This document shows, piece by piece, positions 22,891 to 34,440 of a stretch of 64,000 bases of DNA (position 1 is its first letter; each line of letters begins with the position of its first letter). This DNA is from Alitta virens. Its lineage: Eukaryota > Annelida > Polychaeta > Phyllodocida > Nereididae. Where the stretch lies: NCBI GenBank assembly GCA_932294295.1, contig OW028580.1:33550136-33614135 (forward strand), in the 5' to 3' direction. The notes under the pieces were generated by a model. That model was not told where the DNA came from. It searched no databases and saw nothing but the letters and a program-made list of their open reading frames with translations. The position numbers and the translations under genes are program-made.

Positions 22891-25324
22891 ATGTTGCCGT
22901 TTGTTTTCAATTACATAGGTGTTACTAATAAGATTGTTTATTGTTTGCCTTAGTTGTCATGCACCCTCAGGAAAATAAAAACATTTACTGAAAAAAGAAG
23001 CATTCTGGGCTTCCAAAAAGTACCTTTCTTTCCATAATTCAGGAGACATTTTCTCCATAAACTTGTGTCCAACAGTGATCTATACTGGTCAGAAAATTTA
23101 TATCACCAAAATGAGTCTTTATTATCATGTGTCCAACTCTCCAGGATTGATAAAGCGGTCAGTTGCCAAGGCCAGATGCCACAATTTATTCACAGTCCTA
23201 TCAACTAAGAACATTGTTAAATTTCAATTGGGAGGCCAGTTTAAACAAACTTGGTTATAGGGGAATTTACTGAAATCACCATGCACTCGAATCTAAACCT
23301 TACCCACTAGATTACCTGACTGGTTCACAGTTTTCAAAACAGTGTAATTTGTTCGGTTTAAGCGCACTTGTAAGATGAATGAAACCTACATGAGTTATTG
23401 ACCTAACAACTGATCTGCAGTTTAGTGAAACTGAGAAGAGGGCTCGGATGAAGAAGTTGAATTTAATAGCTCTTAATCTCTGAGTGTGGCAATGATACAA
23501 ATGTCTTGCTTTGAAAAATGTCTGATCAACTTGCACATTGTAATGTTCACCAGTTAAACTCATAAATTTTAGTTAAATTGTTTTTTCAAGGTCTTTGTTG
23601 AGTGAGCAACTTTGCAAAACACTTAGTAGTGACACAGTATTTAATCAGTAGATGTGATCAATGCCAACATGCCTACTCGTTTTAATCATCTTCAATTACG
23701 AATAAAGGTTTGCAGGAAGGGAGATGTTCATATTTTATTAGTCAAGTGAAGCTCAGGGGGTTTAATTCTAAATTACTGAGTCTCAAAAGTAACCCTGCAT
23801 GCAGTTAATTAAAACACCGTTTAATCTTATACAGATAAAGTCACACAAAGAGTTTCTTATGGTAATAGGAGACATGTATGCGGTGGCAAGTAAATGTCCC
23901 ACCCATGGGGTAAATGTGTATCATGGTGTGGACTGCCTCAGTGATCACCTCTTCTGGATACAGTTTTTGCCATCCACATACATATCTTCTTTCATCCATC
24001 TACATGACGGTTCAGGGCAAACTATCCTGGCAACAAAACTACTACTGATTACAGCTATTTTTCATCTGTCTACAAGAATTTATAAGCCAACTGCCTCTGC
24101 AATGACACTACTATGACACAAAGTGCAACCTGCCACATCAGATTCTATGGTTTAGTAAACTTTCCTGAGCATAAGCCTTATAATTTGTGTCGCTCCAATA
24201 CAGACTATATTATTGTATCATAGCGCTTGTATCCAAAGTGCACCACTTCGAGCTCCTGTCTCATCACATACTTTTATTTGTGGATCTTTTTGTGGTTGAT
24301 TGTCCTTATTTTTTTCTGCTATGGGAGACAGTCCATCTGCCTGTAAGCCGCTGGGACTTTGGGATTTTCTTCCTGATTGTATCCCATAGTCAAAAATTTT
24401 TAATGTACATATCTATATATTACTTTTTAACTTTACACTCACTTTTCACATGTTCTAGCTATTGTATACTCTTGTATATATTTTGCTGTATTAATCCACA
24501 ATTTCATTACCACTTAATAAACACTTAAAAAGTTGAACCCATATTTAGTGTCTGTCATTCCTGCACAAAATGTTAAATTAATTTGGAACAGCAACTTTTT
24601 ATCTGCAAATGACTCCTGTGTATTTTATGTATGTTTCGGTCAAAGGCCATTGACCTTTACCAACCTGACAAAGTGCTTAACTCTTGCATTTCTCAGTCTT
24701 GGGGGATGTATTTGGTCATTGGCCTGTTTATTTTTTCAACCTGCTATTATCTTCAAGAACACAATTTAGTGTTTTGCAGAAAAAAACAACAAACTGGAGC
24801 AGAGCAAATTAATGACAGCAGGGACACATTCCTCTGTCAAATTATTTTAAAATCAACACATTGTCAACAAGAATGACAACAATGTGGCAAAAAGGATACA
24901 AAATAGTTTTAGCTTTCACACACATATCATCCTGACTGTCAAGGTTAATTCTGATGTTGCTCAATAGTTTTACAGTTGGTTTATCAGAGTCAGTAGTGGT
25001 ATACATGGGTTGAAGTGAGGCATATACTTGCGTAATTTCAGTGATCATTGTTATTCCACTGAAACTTCAGAAATGCTTTATAATATACCACTTCCTATAA
25101 TGTATTTCATACATGAACAGAGCATCTCACTCCATCAATTCAGCCTATTTCCATAATTGCTAATTTACAAGGCCGCCCCTCATTAGTGACATTAAAATTG
25201 TCTTAGATCACCTCTAATCCTCTTTTGTATTGTCACCATCTTTCCACTGTCTTCCAAAAAAAAACAAATACATTTGACTTCATTTGTTTATAGCCAATTT
25301 CATAAACTTTGAAACCAATCTCAT
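22891..25324. other. Spacer of the inverted duplication, no gene recognised
   Basis: About 2.4 kb of AT-rich sequence. Several 80-115-codon open frames exist but none has domain-like composition or splice context. A short stretch near 23870-23950 ('ggtaaatgtgtatcatgg') resembles the family B SINE body, possibly a fragment. Confidence 0.4.
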
Positions 25325-25452
25325 AGAATTGGAAACTACATTCCAGAAGACGTCATGTGAGTCAAGGACTTTTACAGGTTGAGGGGCTGCCTCAACCAAT
25401 GGAAGTCCTGGGTTCACATGACCTCAGGACTCTGAAGTTTTGCTTCCAAGTC
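25325..25452. mobile_element. Fold-back MITE, 'agacttggaaac' family
   Basis: 'ttggaaactacattccaga' at the left pairs with 'tctgaagttttgcttccaa' at the right, and the central 'ggttgaggggctgcctcaacc' also pairs with itself. It is a member of the family at 11852 and 53587. Confidence 0.75.
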
Positions 25453-25644
25453 CCTCATCGAGGAGATGCGGCCACATCTTCTGACTTGCAGATCCAGTCT
25501 CGTAGGACCTCTCCAAGTCTTTCCAATGTTCCAGCCCCACACCTCTCCAGGTCATGTCCATGTCCCTTTGCAGACTCTCCGGTTTTCTCCAACCCCCAAA
25601 AATGGAGTGTCGGGTGGAAATTGTTTCCAAGTTTTTGAAATTGG

Positions 25645-25915
25645 CTGTAATTCAGTGGCCCAGTGGATAAAGCGTTGGTCATTGGTCATCTCTTCAGAGA
25701 GTATGGGGTTTGATTCTCTGACCTTGATGAGGCACTTTATGTCATGTGAAATTGGTTGTGCCTTGAACTCGATGACTGTCCAGAGGCAATTAAAATACCC
25801 CCTTATGAGGTAAATGTGTAACATGGCATGGACCAACTAACAGTATCTCATCATTACTGCCAGGTCATTTAAGCTGGCTAAGCTTCAGACCATTAGTATT
25901 GAGACACAGTACACA
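25645..25915 (+). mobile_element. tRNA-derived SINE, family B, copy 3
   Basis: The head has an A-box-like 'tggcccagtggataaagcg' and a B-box-like 'ggtttgattctc'. The body has 'caattaaaatacccc' and 'gaggtaaatgtgta', and the tail 'ggctaagcttcagacc' and 'attgagacaca'. It is the inner-edge feature of the right arm and mirrors 21712-21935. Confidence 0.78.
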
Positions 25916-26039
25916 GTACAATACTGAAAGAAAGGAGCGATTTTCTTATGCAGCAGATAAAGGTCAGATTTTGACTTATGACAGAATAACATACCCTAGT
26001 TAAGAATGATATATGAGTAGTATAAGCTGATAAAAGGTA

Positions 26040-27250
26040 TTTAAAATTATAGGAATAATGTTAAAAATGAAAAATTTTATCTCGAAGGATATCCTTCTCA
26101 CTTTATATTATAGCTTATTCATGCCATATCTCAATTATGGGATTCTTTGTTGGAAATCAAAGATTAATTCAGTTGTAAAGTTTCAAAAGAAACTGTCAGA
26201 ATCATAATGGGTGCGAAATACAATGCTCACACAGAACCAATTTTTAAGTATCTAAGCCTTCTGAAAGTTAATGATCTATGTAACCTTCAAGAATTAAAAT
26301 TTTGTTACAAATTAGAGAACAAATTGGTTCCCGCTTACTTTCAAGACAACATATTTGTAAAAAATAGAAACATTCATTGACACAACACCAGATCTGCCAA
26401 TGCATTCCATATTCCCCGAGTTAGGCATGAATTTGCCAAACATGGCATTCATTATATCATTCTCATGGCTTTTAATAATAGTATTCCGCTTATCATAAAC
26501 AAAATTTACACCCACAGTCTCTCTGGATTCGCAAAATATATCAAGAATGACTATCTAAACAATTATAAAGAAAATTGCTTGATAAGAAATTGTTACATTT
26601 GTCAGTCCTCTTCAGGGTGAGCTTTGCATCATAAATGCCTGTTTTGCACTCATTATATCCCTTTTGTGAATTTTAATGGCTAATTTTCTGCAGTTCATCT
26701 TATTTTATAGAGTTCTAAGATATCCAGTGTACTTTTTATTCGGAAGTGATGAATCAAAAGTCATTCACTGCACAGAAAATGCACAGAAAATGCACAGAAA
26801 ATGCTTGTAAAAGTAGCATGTGAATTTCATTTCAGTAACTTCCAACATGGCATGTGAATTTCATTTAATCAGGTTCTAAATAGAAAATGCTTGTAACAAT
26901 AGCATGTGAATTTCATTTAGTATTTTGTTCATCATTGTTTCTGTCCAGTCATTTCTATTATCATTATTGTTACTTAATATATTTAAAATATTCTTAGAAT
27001 ATTTTATTTACTTGATAAATTGTAATCGGTGACTCAGGAGATTTCAGCCTACCTTTAAATGCCTGGGTGGCCTCTCGATAGCTGTCTTAAGACCTTAAAG
27101 GGGCCTCCCACACATAGATAAAAATACATTTTAAATATTTCTTTACTTGTTTATTAGTCTATTTGTATATGTATGTTTCAAACAATGTCTGTATATGAAA
27201 TGTGTGTTCTTTGTGTAAATAAATGTCTTTGTCTGTCTGTCTGTCTGTCT
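26040..27250 (+). mobile_element. 5'-truncated CR1/L2-like LINE, 3' end of ORF2
   Basis: Between 26090 and 26620 the plus strand encodes the end of a non-LTR reverse transcriptase: LYYSLFMPYLNYGILCW, then after a frame change KYNAHTEPIFK, LLKVNDL, FCYKLENKLVPAYF, an in-frame TGA, HNTRSANAFHIPR, KIYTHSLSGFAKYIK and NCYIC. This motif order is standard for the CR1/L2/Jockey group. The 3' region ends in a (CTGT)n tail at 27230-27250. The left arm of the inverted duplication (about 21555-21590) reads through the same flanks without the insert, which defines both ends. Confidence 0.82.
26775..26935. repeat. Short tandem units 'agcatgtgaatttcattta'
   Basis: Three copies of 'gcatgtgaatttcatt' about 40-70 bp apart, preceded by a triple 'cacagaaaatg'. 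The same unit appears at 48453-48480 and 48898-48975. It lies inside the LINE insertion, either as its 3' UTR or as a nested repeat. Confidence 0.6.
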
Positions 27251-28039
27251 TGGTCTGATCATAATAGTTGCTCAAGTGGATTTATTTCATTGTTTCATTC
27301 TTATACTATTGATATGGGTTGTACACCATTAGCATTCTGGCTTTGGCTAGTAATCCACAGGCTTATTATTGGTCAGCCCAAAATCTATTTAATGATATAT
27401 AACACAACCCTTGTATTTTCCTAAATGATCATAATCCAGGCCTTGTAGTTGAAAACATAAATTACACAAAATATCTGCTATTTTGCTGGGGGACTCGAAA
27501 AAAAAACCTTAGTCTAAACATTCATGCTTGCACGCCAACGACATGTTGAGTATTTAATATGTAAATTTCTTTAAATGCATATGTTAAATTTCAGTTTAGT
27601 ATGCCAAGAATGTTGCAACTTCAATGTCGGCATAATTATACTATATAAGGCACACATCATGGCAAATTAAACGACCAATTTAACAGTTTTTCCATTGTTA
27701 TTCCATACTGCAAGGGGGGTGTGGTTCGGGAATGGTATTTTTTTCTTTGAGGCTGACAGTATGGAATTTCATATATGCACAACCTAACTTGCCTTATCCA
27801 ATGGGTCTTCTGGATTCGCATGATGTCCTCAGGAATTTAGTTTCCAAGTTTATCTATGAAATTTTCAGTAAATTTAGTATGCCTACATGCAGCATGTGCT
27901 ATGCATATATATGCATGAGACAATGCATGATGTAGCATTGCTAATAAAATCCCTTTCAAGATAGAAAGCCAGGTCAGCCCAATGTTGGACCAACGTTGAT
28001 CTGACATGCCGCATGGCAGTGCTGGGCCAACATCCAACC

Positions 28040-28520
28040 GATGAGCCTTAAATGAGGTACATAGACAGAGTTGCAGGTATAACATGAAATAAGAGGCGTT
28101 ACAAATTGTTAGTAACTTACATACATGTAAATATGTACTATCATTCATGGGTAGCAGATCAACTATAGTAGGTGGTAATTCAAAGAGGTAGCATGCATTA
28201 CAGGAGGTTGCAGGCATTACACAACTAGTTACAGTAAGTTGCAGGCATTACAGAAGGCATCAGATACTGCTTGAGGTGTAGCAGGCATTACATATGGCAA
28301 TGAATGATAGTCAGATCAATAGTAAGTGGCACAGGAGTTGGCAAGCACTAGAGACATAGCAGGAATTACAGGAGGCAACAGGCATTACATGAGGTAACAA
28401 ACATCTCATATGGTAACTATCATTCATCAGGTAACTGATAACAGGAATTAGCAAGCAATATATACAGGCATTGATTCAAAGAGGTAACAAGCATTACATG
28501 AGGTAGCAGCCCAGCATTGC
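28040..28520. repeat. Degenerate minisatellite, mirrored copy in right arm
   Basis: Units such as 'aggtagcaggcattaca' are the complement of those at 18815-19145. The unit order differs between the arms, showing internal rearrangement after duplication. Confidence 0.7.
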
Positions 28521-28959
28521 CAGCTTAGCATTAGTCTGTTTCACTTAAGTTCAAACTTTACATTGTCCATTGACACTAAACTTAATAGGTCTGTTGTTGC
28601 CCCCCTGAAATACACAAGTATATAACAAATATTTAACAAGTTTCTTGTGCATATATTCTTTATGACAGGACAACCGTTGTCTACTGCATCTATAATCTAT
28701 TGCTAATATTATAGCTCATTATGTACCAAAGCATATTCATAAATAAAATAATAATTATGACAAGAATCTAAGCCTAGGAGAGTTTTTAATCTCGAGTGTT
28801 TCTCCAATTACAGTTGCAACATATTGCGCACAAATGGACTGGAAATAACCAAATTCCAATGCAGACCTAGCAGCAAAATATGGCATGAGCTGGAACGTCG
28901 TTCGATCTGGTGCAAAGATTTAACCTTTCATGAAGGTTAACCAAACTTACTAAAATGCA

Positions 28960-29260
28960 GCAGATCACTATCACTACAATCACACCCGTTACAGCTTGCG
29001 CAGCTATCAACCCGTCTGATATTACTGCCTTCCCATGTCCAGCGGGTCCAGCTGGTTCGGGTGTCCTCGTCTCCGAACTGCTACGCCAGTCAGGCCGTGT
29101 GTTCCCCCGATCTGTCGTTGTCGGTCTATCCAGGGTCGTTCAGTGGTCGTCCTGTGCAGGGTCCTGGTAGTTGGCCAATTCCTGGTGGTGACAGTCGTAC
29201 TGTCTCTTACCACGCACTCGATCCATGGATAATTCTTAGCCACAGTTGAACACTCTATGA
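28960..29260. other. GC-rich island of unknown nature
   Basis: About 300 bp with clearly higher GC and CpG content than its surroundings and three overlapping open frames of 60-84 codons on both strands. One plus frame is Ser/Pro/Gly-rich and looks protein-like (SVYPGSFSGRP, GSWPIPGGDSRTVSYHALDP). No family is recognised. It could be a coding fragment of a mobile element or a lost exon. Confidence 0.35.
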
Positions 29261-30831
29261 TGTCTAACCCAATCAATATTGTATGTTCGAAGCCGTAAGT
29301 TCGATCCAGAGAAGATAAACAGAAGTAGACGTAGCATATCCATTTTTATCCAAAATCAAACCAAACTGTCAGAGCATTTACTATACGAACGTCCTTTCTC
29401 AACAAAAAATCAAGTCCAACTGAATGTTATATATAGATTATCATCCATTAGATCTATTTAGTAGCTGCAATGTTTTCCTGATATTACAATAAAAACTATT
29501 AAACATTACCGTTGAATGTGATAGTAATGGTACTGAGGTAAACTAGTGTACAATGAAGACACAGCAAGTAGGGGAAAAAAACTACCCAAAAAACAAACAA
29601 CAAATAATTTGTGTTATTTTATTTATTTATTCATTATTTATTTCTGTTAAAGACTTGAAATTAATGAAAAGAAAGTCAAGAGCAGTGAGCTGAGTATAGA
29701 GATAAGTACCAGCATGCCAAAAAATTCTATCTTTCATAGTATTGACCTCACTGAATGTAATTACTGGGTGACCACTCTTTTTCTTGGAAGGTCAGGTGAG
29801 GGATGATCCAGTGACACTAGTAGGTCTCTGAAGAGGATCTCTAGATGTCCCCTAGTAGAGTACAGTAAATGTCATTACAAAATGAGTCTTATCATTTACC
29901 AAGAGGAGTAGGCAGATGTCCCATGGAGTCGGTTTACCATTGACCCACAGCAGTGAGCTTGATCTAAAACATGACTGTTTATATATCCATTACACATGCA
30001 TGATCAGTGATTCTGCTCACAACTGTTCCCTGCTTGCTAGGATCAAGTCTGCTCTACACTCGTTTCGTCTCAAGTCAACTCATCTCTCAACAGCAGTAAA
30101 AAATACAAAAAAAAAACAAAGGTGAATGGTTTTAAAATCACATTATTATTATTATTATTTTTTTTTGATATTTATCAACTGCCGTTTATGAATACGAAAA
30201 CCTATTACTATGTATCACCGATAAAAGATTGAGTTATGTACCAATACTTATTATAACTTGTTTAATAGTGGGGCAGTTCTTACTATTGTATATACATTGA
30301 TATAATTTGGTATCTTATTAGTTTTTATGGCCAAGTTGTGACTTTTGATAGTCTCATTGACATGTCTCAACTTTGTTTTAAGGATTTGGGAAAACATTTT
30401 TACAATATTTTTGCTTTTTCAAGCAGTACTCTGATACTATTGCACCTACATGCTTTGTTATTATATGTCTAAAATATTTAGCTGTGCCTTTTTGTGTCCT
30501 TATGGCCATAAATACTATAGAATATTGGTAATGAGGGAAAATGTGAAAAATTCATGTTTTCTAAAACCTGTATCAACTGGGTCTCACCTACTAGTGTACC
30601 TAAACACATATTATTTGTCTTTTAAAATGTCTACACTGTAATACTTTCAATTTCAAAGCTTCATTTTGACATATATTTCCCTTTCTTTTTTATAATTGTG
30701 GCAATTATAATGCAAAAATTGCTGAACTTGTGTTGTTTGCTACATTTTATAACCCCTGGTATTCTTCTGTTTGCACTGATATCACACATTTTTGAAGAAT
30801 TAAGTGTATATATACATGAATGTTTTAAAAT
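29261..30831. other. Intergenic, nothing firm
   Basis: AT-rich with a short (ATT)n tract near 30146-30165. No exon or bounded repeat recognised. Confidence 0.4.
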
Positions 30832-31768
30832 TTACGGAGACCCTAACAGGACATGGTAGAAAAAAAAAAAAATTCCTGAGTGCACGAGTTAATTTACGAA
30901 AAATATATGTTTTCCCCGTGCGCATGAGTTAATTTACAAAATCTTTTTTTTTCTTCCCGTTCACACGAGTTAATTAACTCGTGCGCACAAGAAACATTTG
31001 GTGCGCATGAGAAACATTTGGTGCGCACGAGAAGCATTTGCACAAATTATATCTGGGTAGTTCTGCATTTAAAAATGCTGTTCCTTGCAATGAAAAATAG
31101 TCCTTGCAGCAAACTGCAATGAACAAATCAATCAATCAATCACACATATGGTATATCAATTGGTCAATAATCTATAAATCAATCACACATGCAGATGGTC
31201 AATCAATACCCATCAATCTATCTATCTTTTACTTATCTATCTGTCTGTCTAGCTATGTAAATGCTTATTGAATTTACATAGCAAAAGTACAAATACATGT
31301 ACATATACAAGATTGTCACCTTTTGGTAGAACATGTAATTTCATGTGCTTAATTGAAAACCCCATCTTTCTTGCACTTTTTGTTGCTGAAAAACAAAACA
31401 ATACATTTTTGCAATCAAGATATATCTAATGAACTTTCTGACATATGTCCTAATTGGCTGGGGTCACTGAGTGCACTTCACTAAAGAGGGCTTGGCCATT
31501 TAATGGAACAGCATTTTTAACTCGTGGCCTAGATAAAAGATAGTAATAGAAGTGTGCGCCCGTTTTTCTCGTGCGCGCACGACTTTATTATCTCGTGCGC
31601 ACGACTTAATTAAACTGAAAAAAAATATTTTCGTTGTACCAAATGTTTCTCGTGCGCACCACTTAATTAACTCGTGCGCACGGAAAAAAACAATTTTTTC
31701 TTGAATTAACTCGTGCACACGGGAAAATTTTATTTTTCTTCTGCCATGTCCTCTTAGTGGCTCCGTAA
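30832..31768. mobile_element. TIR element with palindromic 'ctcgtgcgcacgag' subterminal repeats
   Basis: The ends 'ttacggagaccctaacagga' and the complement of 'ctcttagtggctccgtaa' form terminal inverted repeats of about 30 bp, each followed by 'catgg-agaa'. Inside each end lie five to seven copies of the palindrome 'ctcgtgcgcacgag' or half-sites joined to 'ttaatt', plus 'gaaacatttggtgcg' units. 'aaat' flanks both ends and may be the target duplication. The centre holds (CAAT)n and (TATC)n microsatellites and no coding region, so this is a non-autonomous element. Confidence 0.78.
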
Positions 31769-31799
31769 AAATGTGTCTTTATGAATTAAGTATTCTTTG

Positions 31800-32239
31800 T
31801 ATTTAAGACATCTGCGACAACGTGCCCTACCCCCCCCCCCTGTTCACGCTGATTTTACATTGCCAAATAGCCATCAGTCAGAGCAAGGCACAGGTAATTT
31901 AATGACTGTGCCCCCCCCGGGGGGGGGGGGGGGCCCTCATAACTTCTGGATCCGCCGCTGACTGGTGTGATAACACTGTCAGCAAAGAGGTTATACTTGT
32001 TTTGTATTTCTATATGAATTATGTTTGACAAATGTTTTCAACGATTTTGTAAAGTAAAACTATTTTTAGGTATATTGGCTTTCATCCCTAAAACTGAAAT
32101 GAACTAGCCCATTTCCCAGAAATGGGACTAACATGGGTGAGTCCATTCAATCTTGGAGGGAGAGAGCAGTATGATTAATAAATAAATTAACTTCTTTACA
32201 AAACTGATGGGCCCCAGTTCTGCAGTTAATGTCTTTGAT
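31800..32239. other. Intergenic with C/G homopolymer runs
   Basis: Runs of C at about 31830-31840 and of C then G at 31912-31934; the latter is an inverted repeat by composition. No gene. Confidence 0.5.
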
Positions 32240-32247
32240 GTGACATT

Positions 32248-32412
32248 ACAGGGTATAAAATAAAAAAAAGTGATCACTGCACATTTCACGAAATATCTGC
32301 GCAAAATATATCAATATGCCAGTTCATATATGTTAAGTATGAGGGAAATATAACTAGAGACGATTGATCACTGCACATTTTGGGATCGTTACACGCTTAT
32401 TTTATACCCTGT
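32248..32412. mobile_element. 165-bp hAT-like MITE
   Basis: A perfect 16-bp terminal inverted repeat ('acagggtataaaataa' and its complement) is flanked by 'gtgacatt' at 32240-32247 and 'gtgacaat' at 32413-32420. That is an 8-bp target duplication with one mismatch, the length typical of hAT elements. 'gatcactgcacattt' occurs twice inside. Non-coding. Confidence 0.75.
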
Positions 32413-32420
32413 GTGACAAT

Positions 32421-33540
32421 CATTTATTACGCACGCGTGGCTTGCTTGCATTTTCCCGCCAGTTTCGCAGTTATGACGTCGCCACCCGTAAGCCCCCTTT
32501 TCCCGTGGTGCGCCACATATATATTATTATTATTATAATAATAATAAAATAAAATAAACAAGCTTTCGTAGGGCCTTTTGGTAAAAGCTTGTGTTTTAGA
32601 TTAATAGGATGGATTTGAGTTTAATTGGCATAATTTGAAAGAAAAATTCAAGAATTATAAGAAAAACTCCATTATTATTTGAGCATTTACGGCTTTTAGT
32701 GATGTTGAAGGGCCCGAACTGATAAATTGGCTATTTTTCAGAGGGAGGATAAGCAATCACTTTTCAACCACTCTAGCTCTTACAAAATCAACAAGTGCTG
32801 TGAACCAATCAGCTGCCAGAACATTCTGAACACTACGTCATCACTTCGAATTTTTTATGCCAAATTGTGGAAAAACCGAGCATAGTTGCGAGCTATTAAC
32901 ACAAACTACAACCTAAAATGTTAATATCTGTAAATTGACTTACTTTGAAAGCGATTATATGTTTACTTTTGTCTAAATCAAAACCCAGACGATGTTGTTG
33001 TTGCAGACACCTTTTTACTGCCATGCTCGATATAGCGCTACGCACAAACAAGTAGTGCAGTGTTCACACACTAATTATTTCATTTCAACGATATATATGA
33101 GCATAATTATGAATACCATACATTCAAATCCAAGAATGAAGAAATTTGGATAGAAGGCAAGGCGTTTACCTTGCCGGTCCAACAGTGTTTATTGAAAGCG
33201 TAATATGTAGCTGTCAATGACAGGAGTGAGCGAAGCTATATTATATGTATATTTATGTCAACTTAAAGTTACTGTGTCTCCAGATTTAGCACATTCAAGT
33301 AATTATATATATACAAATGCTGCTTTCTTGTCTTTTTAGTAATAATGTCTGATGAAATCATTAGTTAACACACAAATTTAGTATGCCCTGAATATTTCTG
33401 GTGGGGAATTTTGCATCCAACAGAAATATTGGCCCATTAGTTATTCTCAACTATTAATTAGACTTCATGTAGGTTTTTAAATTTTTAAAATCGGACAATA
33501 GATAACAATTTTAGAGGCAAAAGAAGTCAGATAATTGTAA
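32421..33540. other. Intergenic upstream of the retrotransposon locus
   Basis: (ATT)n/(AAT)n tract at 32520-32550; otherwise nothing recognised. Confidence 0.4.
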
Positions 33541-33547
33541 TGCGTTT

Positions 33548-33599
33548 CTCAGCCGCCAGGGGCGCTGCGATCGCTTACAACTGCCCCCTGGTGTGATAA
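33548..33599. promoter_or_regulatory. Two opposed CTCF-like motifs
   Basis: 'gccgccaggggcgctgcg' at 33552-33569 on the plus strand and, on the minus strand, 'cacaccagggggcagt' at 33580-33595 both resemble the bilaterian CTCF core (CCASYAGRKGGCR). They face each other 12-15 bp apart in a CpG-rich patch. This is a pattern match only; binding is not shown. Confidence 0.4.
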
Positions 33600-33666
33600 A
33601 ACGTCATCGCAACAATGTCGTTGGCGCGAGCGTGATCGATTCAAGATGATTTGTTATTCATATCTG
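33600..33666 (+). other. Candidate 5' exon and promoter region of the 39.3 kb gene
   Basis: A CpG-rich stretch ends in a strong splice donor ('tatctg|gtgagt' at 33667). It could be the untranslated first exon of the gene whose coding exons start at 39314, which would place the retrotransposon in its first intron. There is no direct evidence for the link. Confidence 0.3.
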
Positions 33667-33911
33667 GTGAGTTCCCCTTCTAAATAAACGCTATTTCTAG
33701 TCACAGTTAGAATTTTTAAAGTTAGAGAAACAAGTTTTCTCCAAGTTTCAAGCTGGATGTGTATTCGTTACGAAATTATGGACATCGCAACTTTTGAACC
33801 GACGACATTGTTATTACATGATGACGTAGTCTCGTTCTGGACCATTTGGCAAAAATAAACGATAATAAGTTGATCTTCCATAGGATTACACGTATTTTTG
33901 AACAGCGATAA

Positions 33912-34109
33912 TGTAGTGTACTGACTGTACTGTGTCGCCCTCTGGTGTTAATGTGCGCAGCGTTGTTGTAACTGCTTGACGTTATTATTGTACCACCTGA
34001 TTTTTACTAGTGGGAGATTTTCGAATGTGAGAGCATGGCTGCATTTTGTACAATTTGGGAACTCAAGAATATACTTGTCAACTGTTAAAAAGCGTTCATC
34101 ATCATTACA
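33912..34109 (+). repeat. 5' LTR of the Ty3/gypsy element
   Basis: Begins TG and ends CA. Identical over 198 bp to the 3' LTR. It contains 'acaccagagggcgac' (minus strand, 33934-33948), a CTCF-like core. Confidence 0.97.
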
Positions 34110-34110
34110 A

Positions 34111-34128
34111 TGGCGACGAGGACAAACC
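34111..34128 (+). promoter_or_regulatory. Primer-binding site
   Basis: 'tggcgacgaggacaaacc' starts one base after the LTR. The TGG start pairs with the CCA end of a tRNA. The tRNA species was not identified. Confidence 0.7.
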
Positions 34129-34440
34129 GGATTATGTGTGTGATTATCTGGGACTGTGAAAACGTTGACTGAGTGGATAATTCTTGTGTGTTGTGACTCG
34201 AAATTTGCTGATGTGCAGACGTTCCCAGTGGCAGTGAGTGTGGATTATTGTGAGCACGTGGCAATCCTGTGAATATTGAGATTTTTAAGGAAACGTCTCC
34301 ACCAGTAACAACCACTTCTGGAACTGAGGGAGCTAATAACTGAGGAAAACTGTGTCTACCGTCGACCTTGGAGTGTATACTTGTGTGTGTTACACTTTGT
34401 GAACTGTGTTATTTTCTACAGTACTGGAATTTTGGTGAAA

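Larger units (their letters stand above)
25680..28720. repeat. Large inverted duplication, right arm
   Basis: Reverse-complement counterpart of 18338-21945 with the same anchors in mirrored order, the outermost being 'ctataatctattgcta' near 28690. Relative to the left arm it contains a LINE insertion (26040-27250), lacks the TA-flanked element, and lacks the segment with carboxypeptidase exon 1 (only about 60-90 bp remain between the flanking anchors near 28525-28590). Confidence 0.85.

Noticed and set aside
24187..24876. Hydrophobic open frames resembling membrane proteins
   Set aside because: The composition follows from T-rich DNA, with no conserved motif and no splice context.
34381..34440. 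Extension of Gag-Pol upstream to 34381
   Set aside because: The extension has no ATG; the ATG at 34441 has a good context and begins a plausible Gag.
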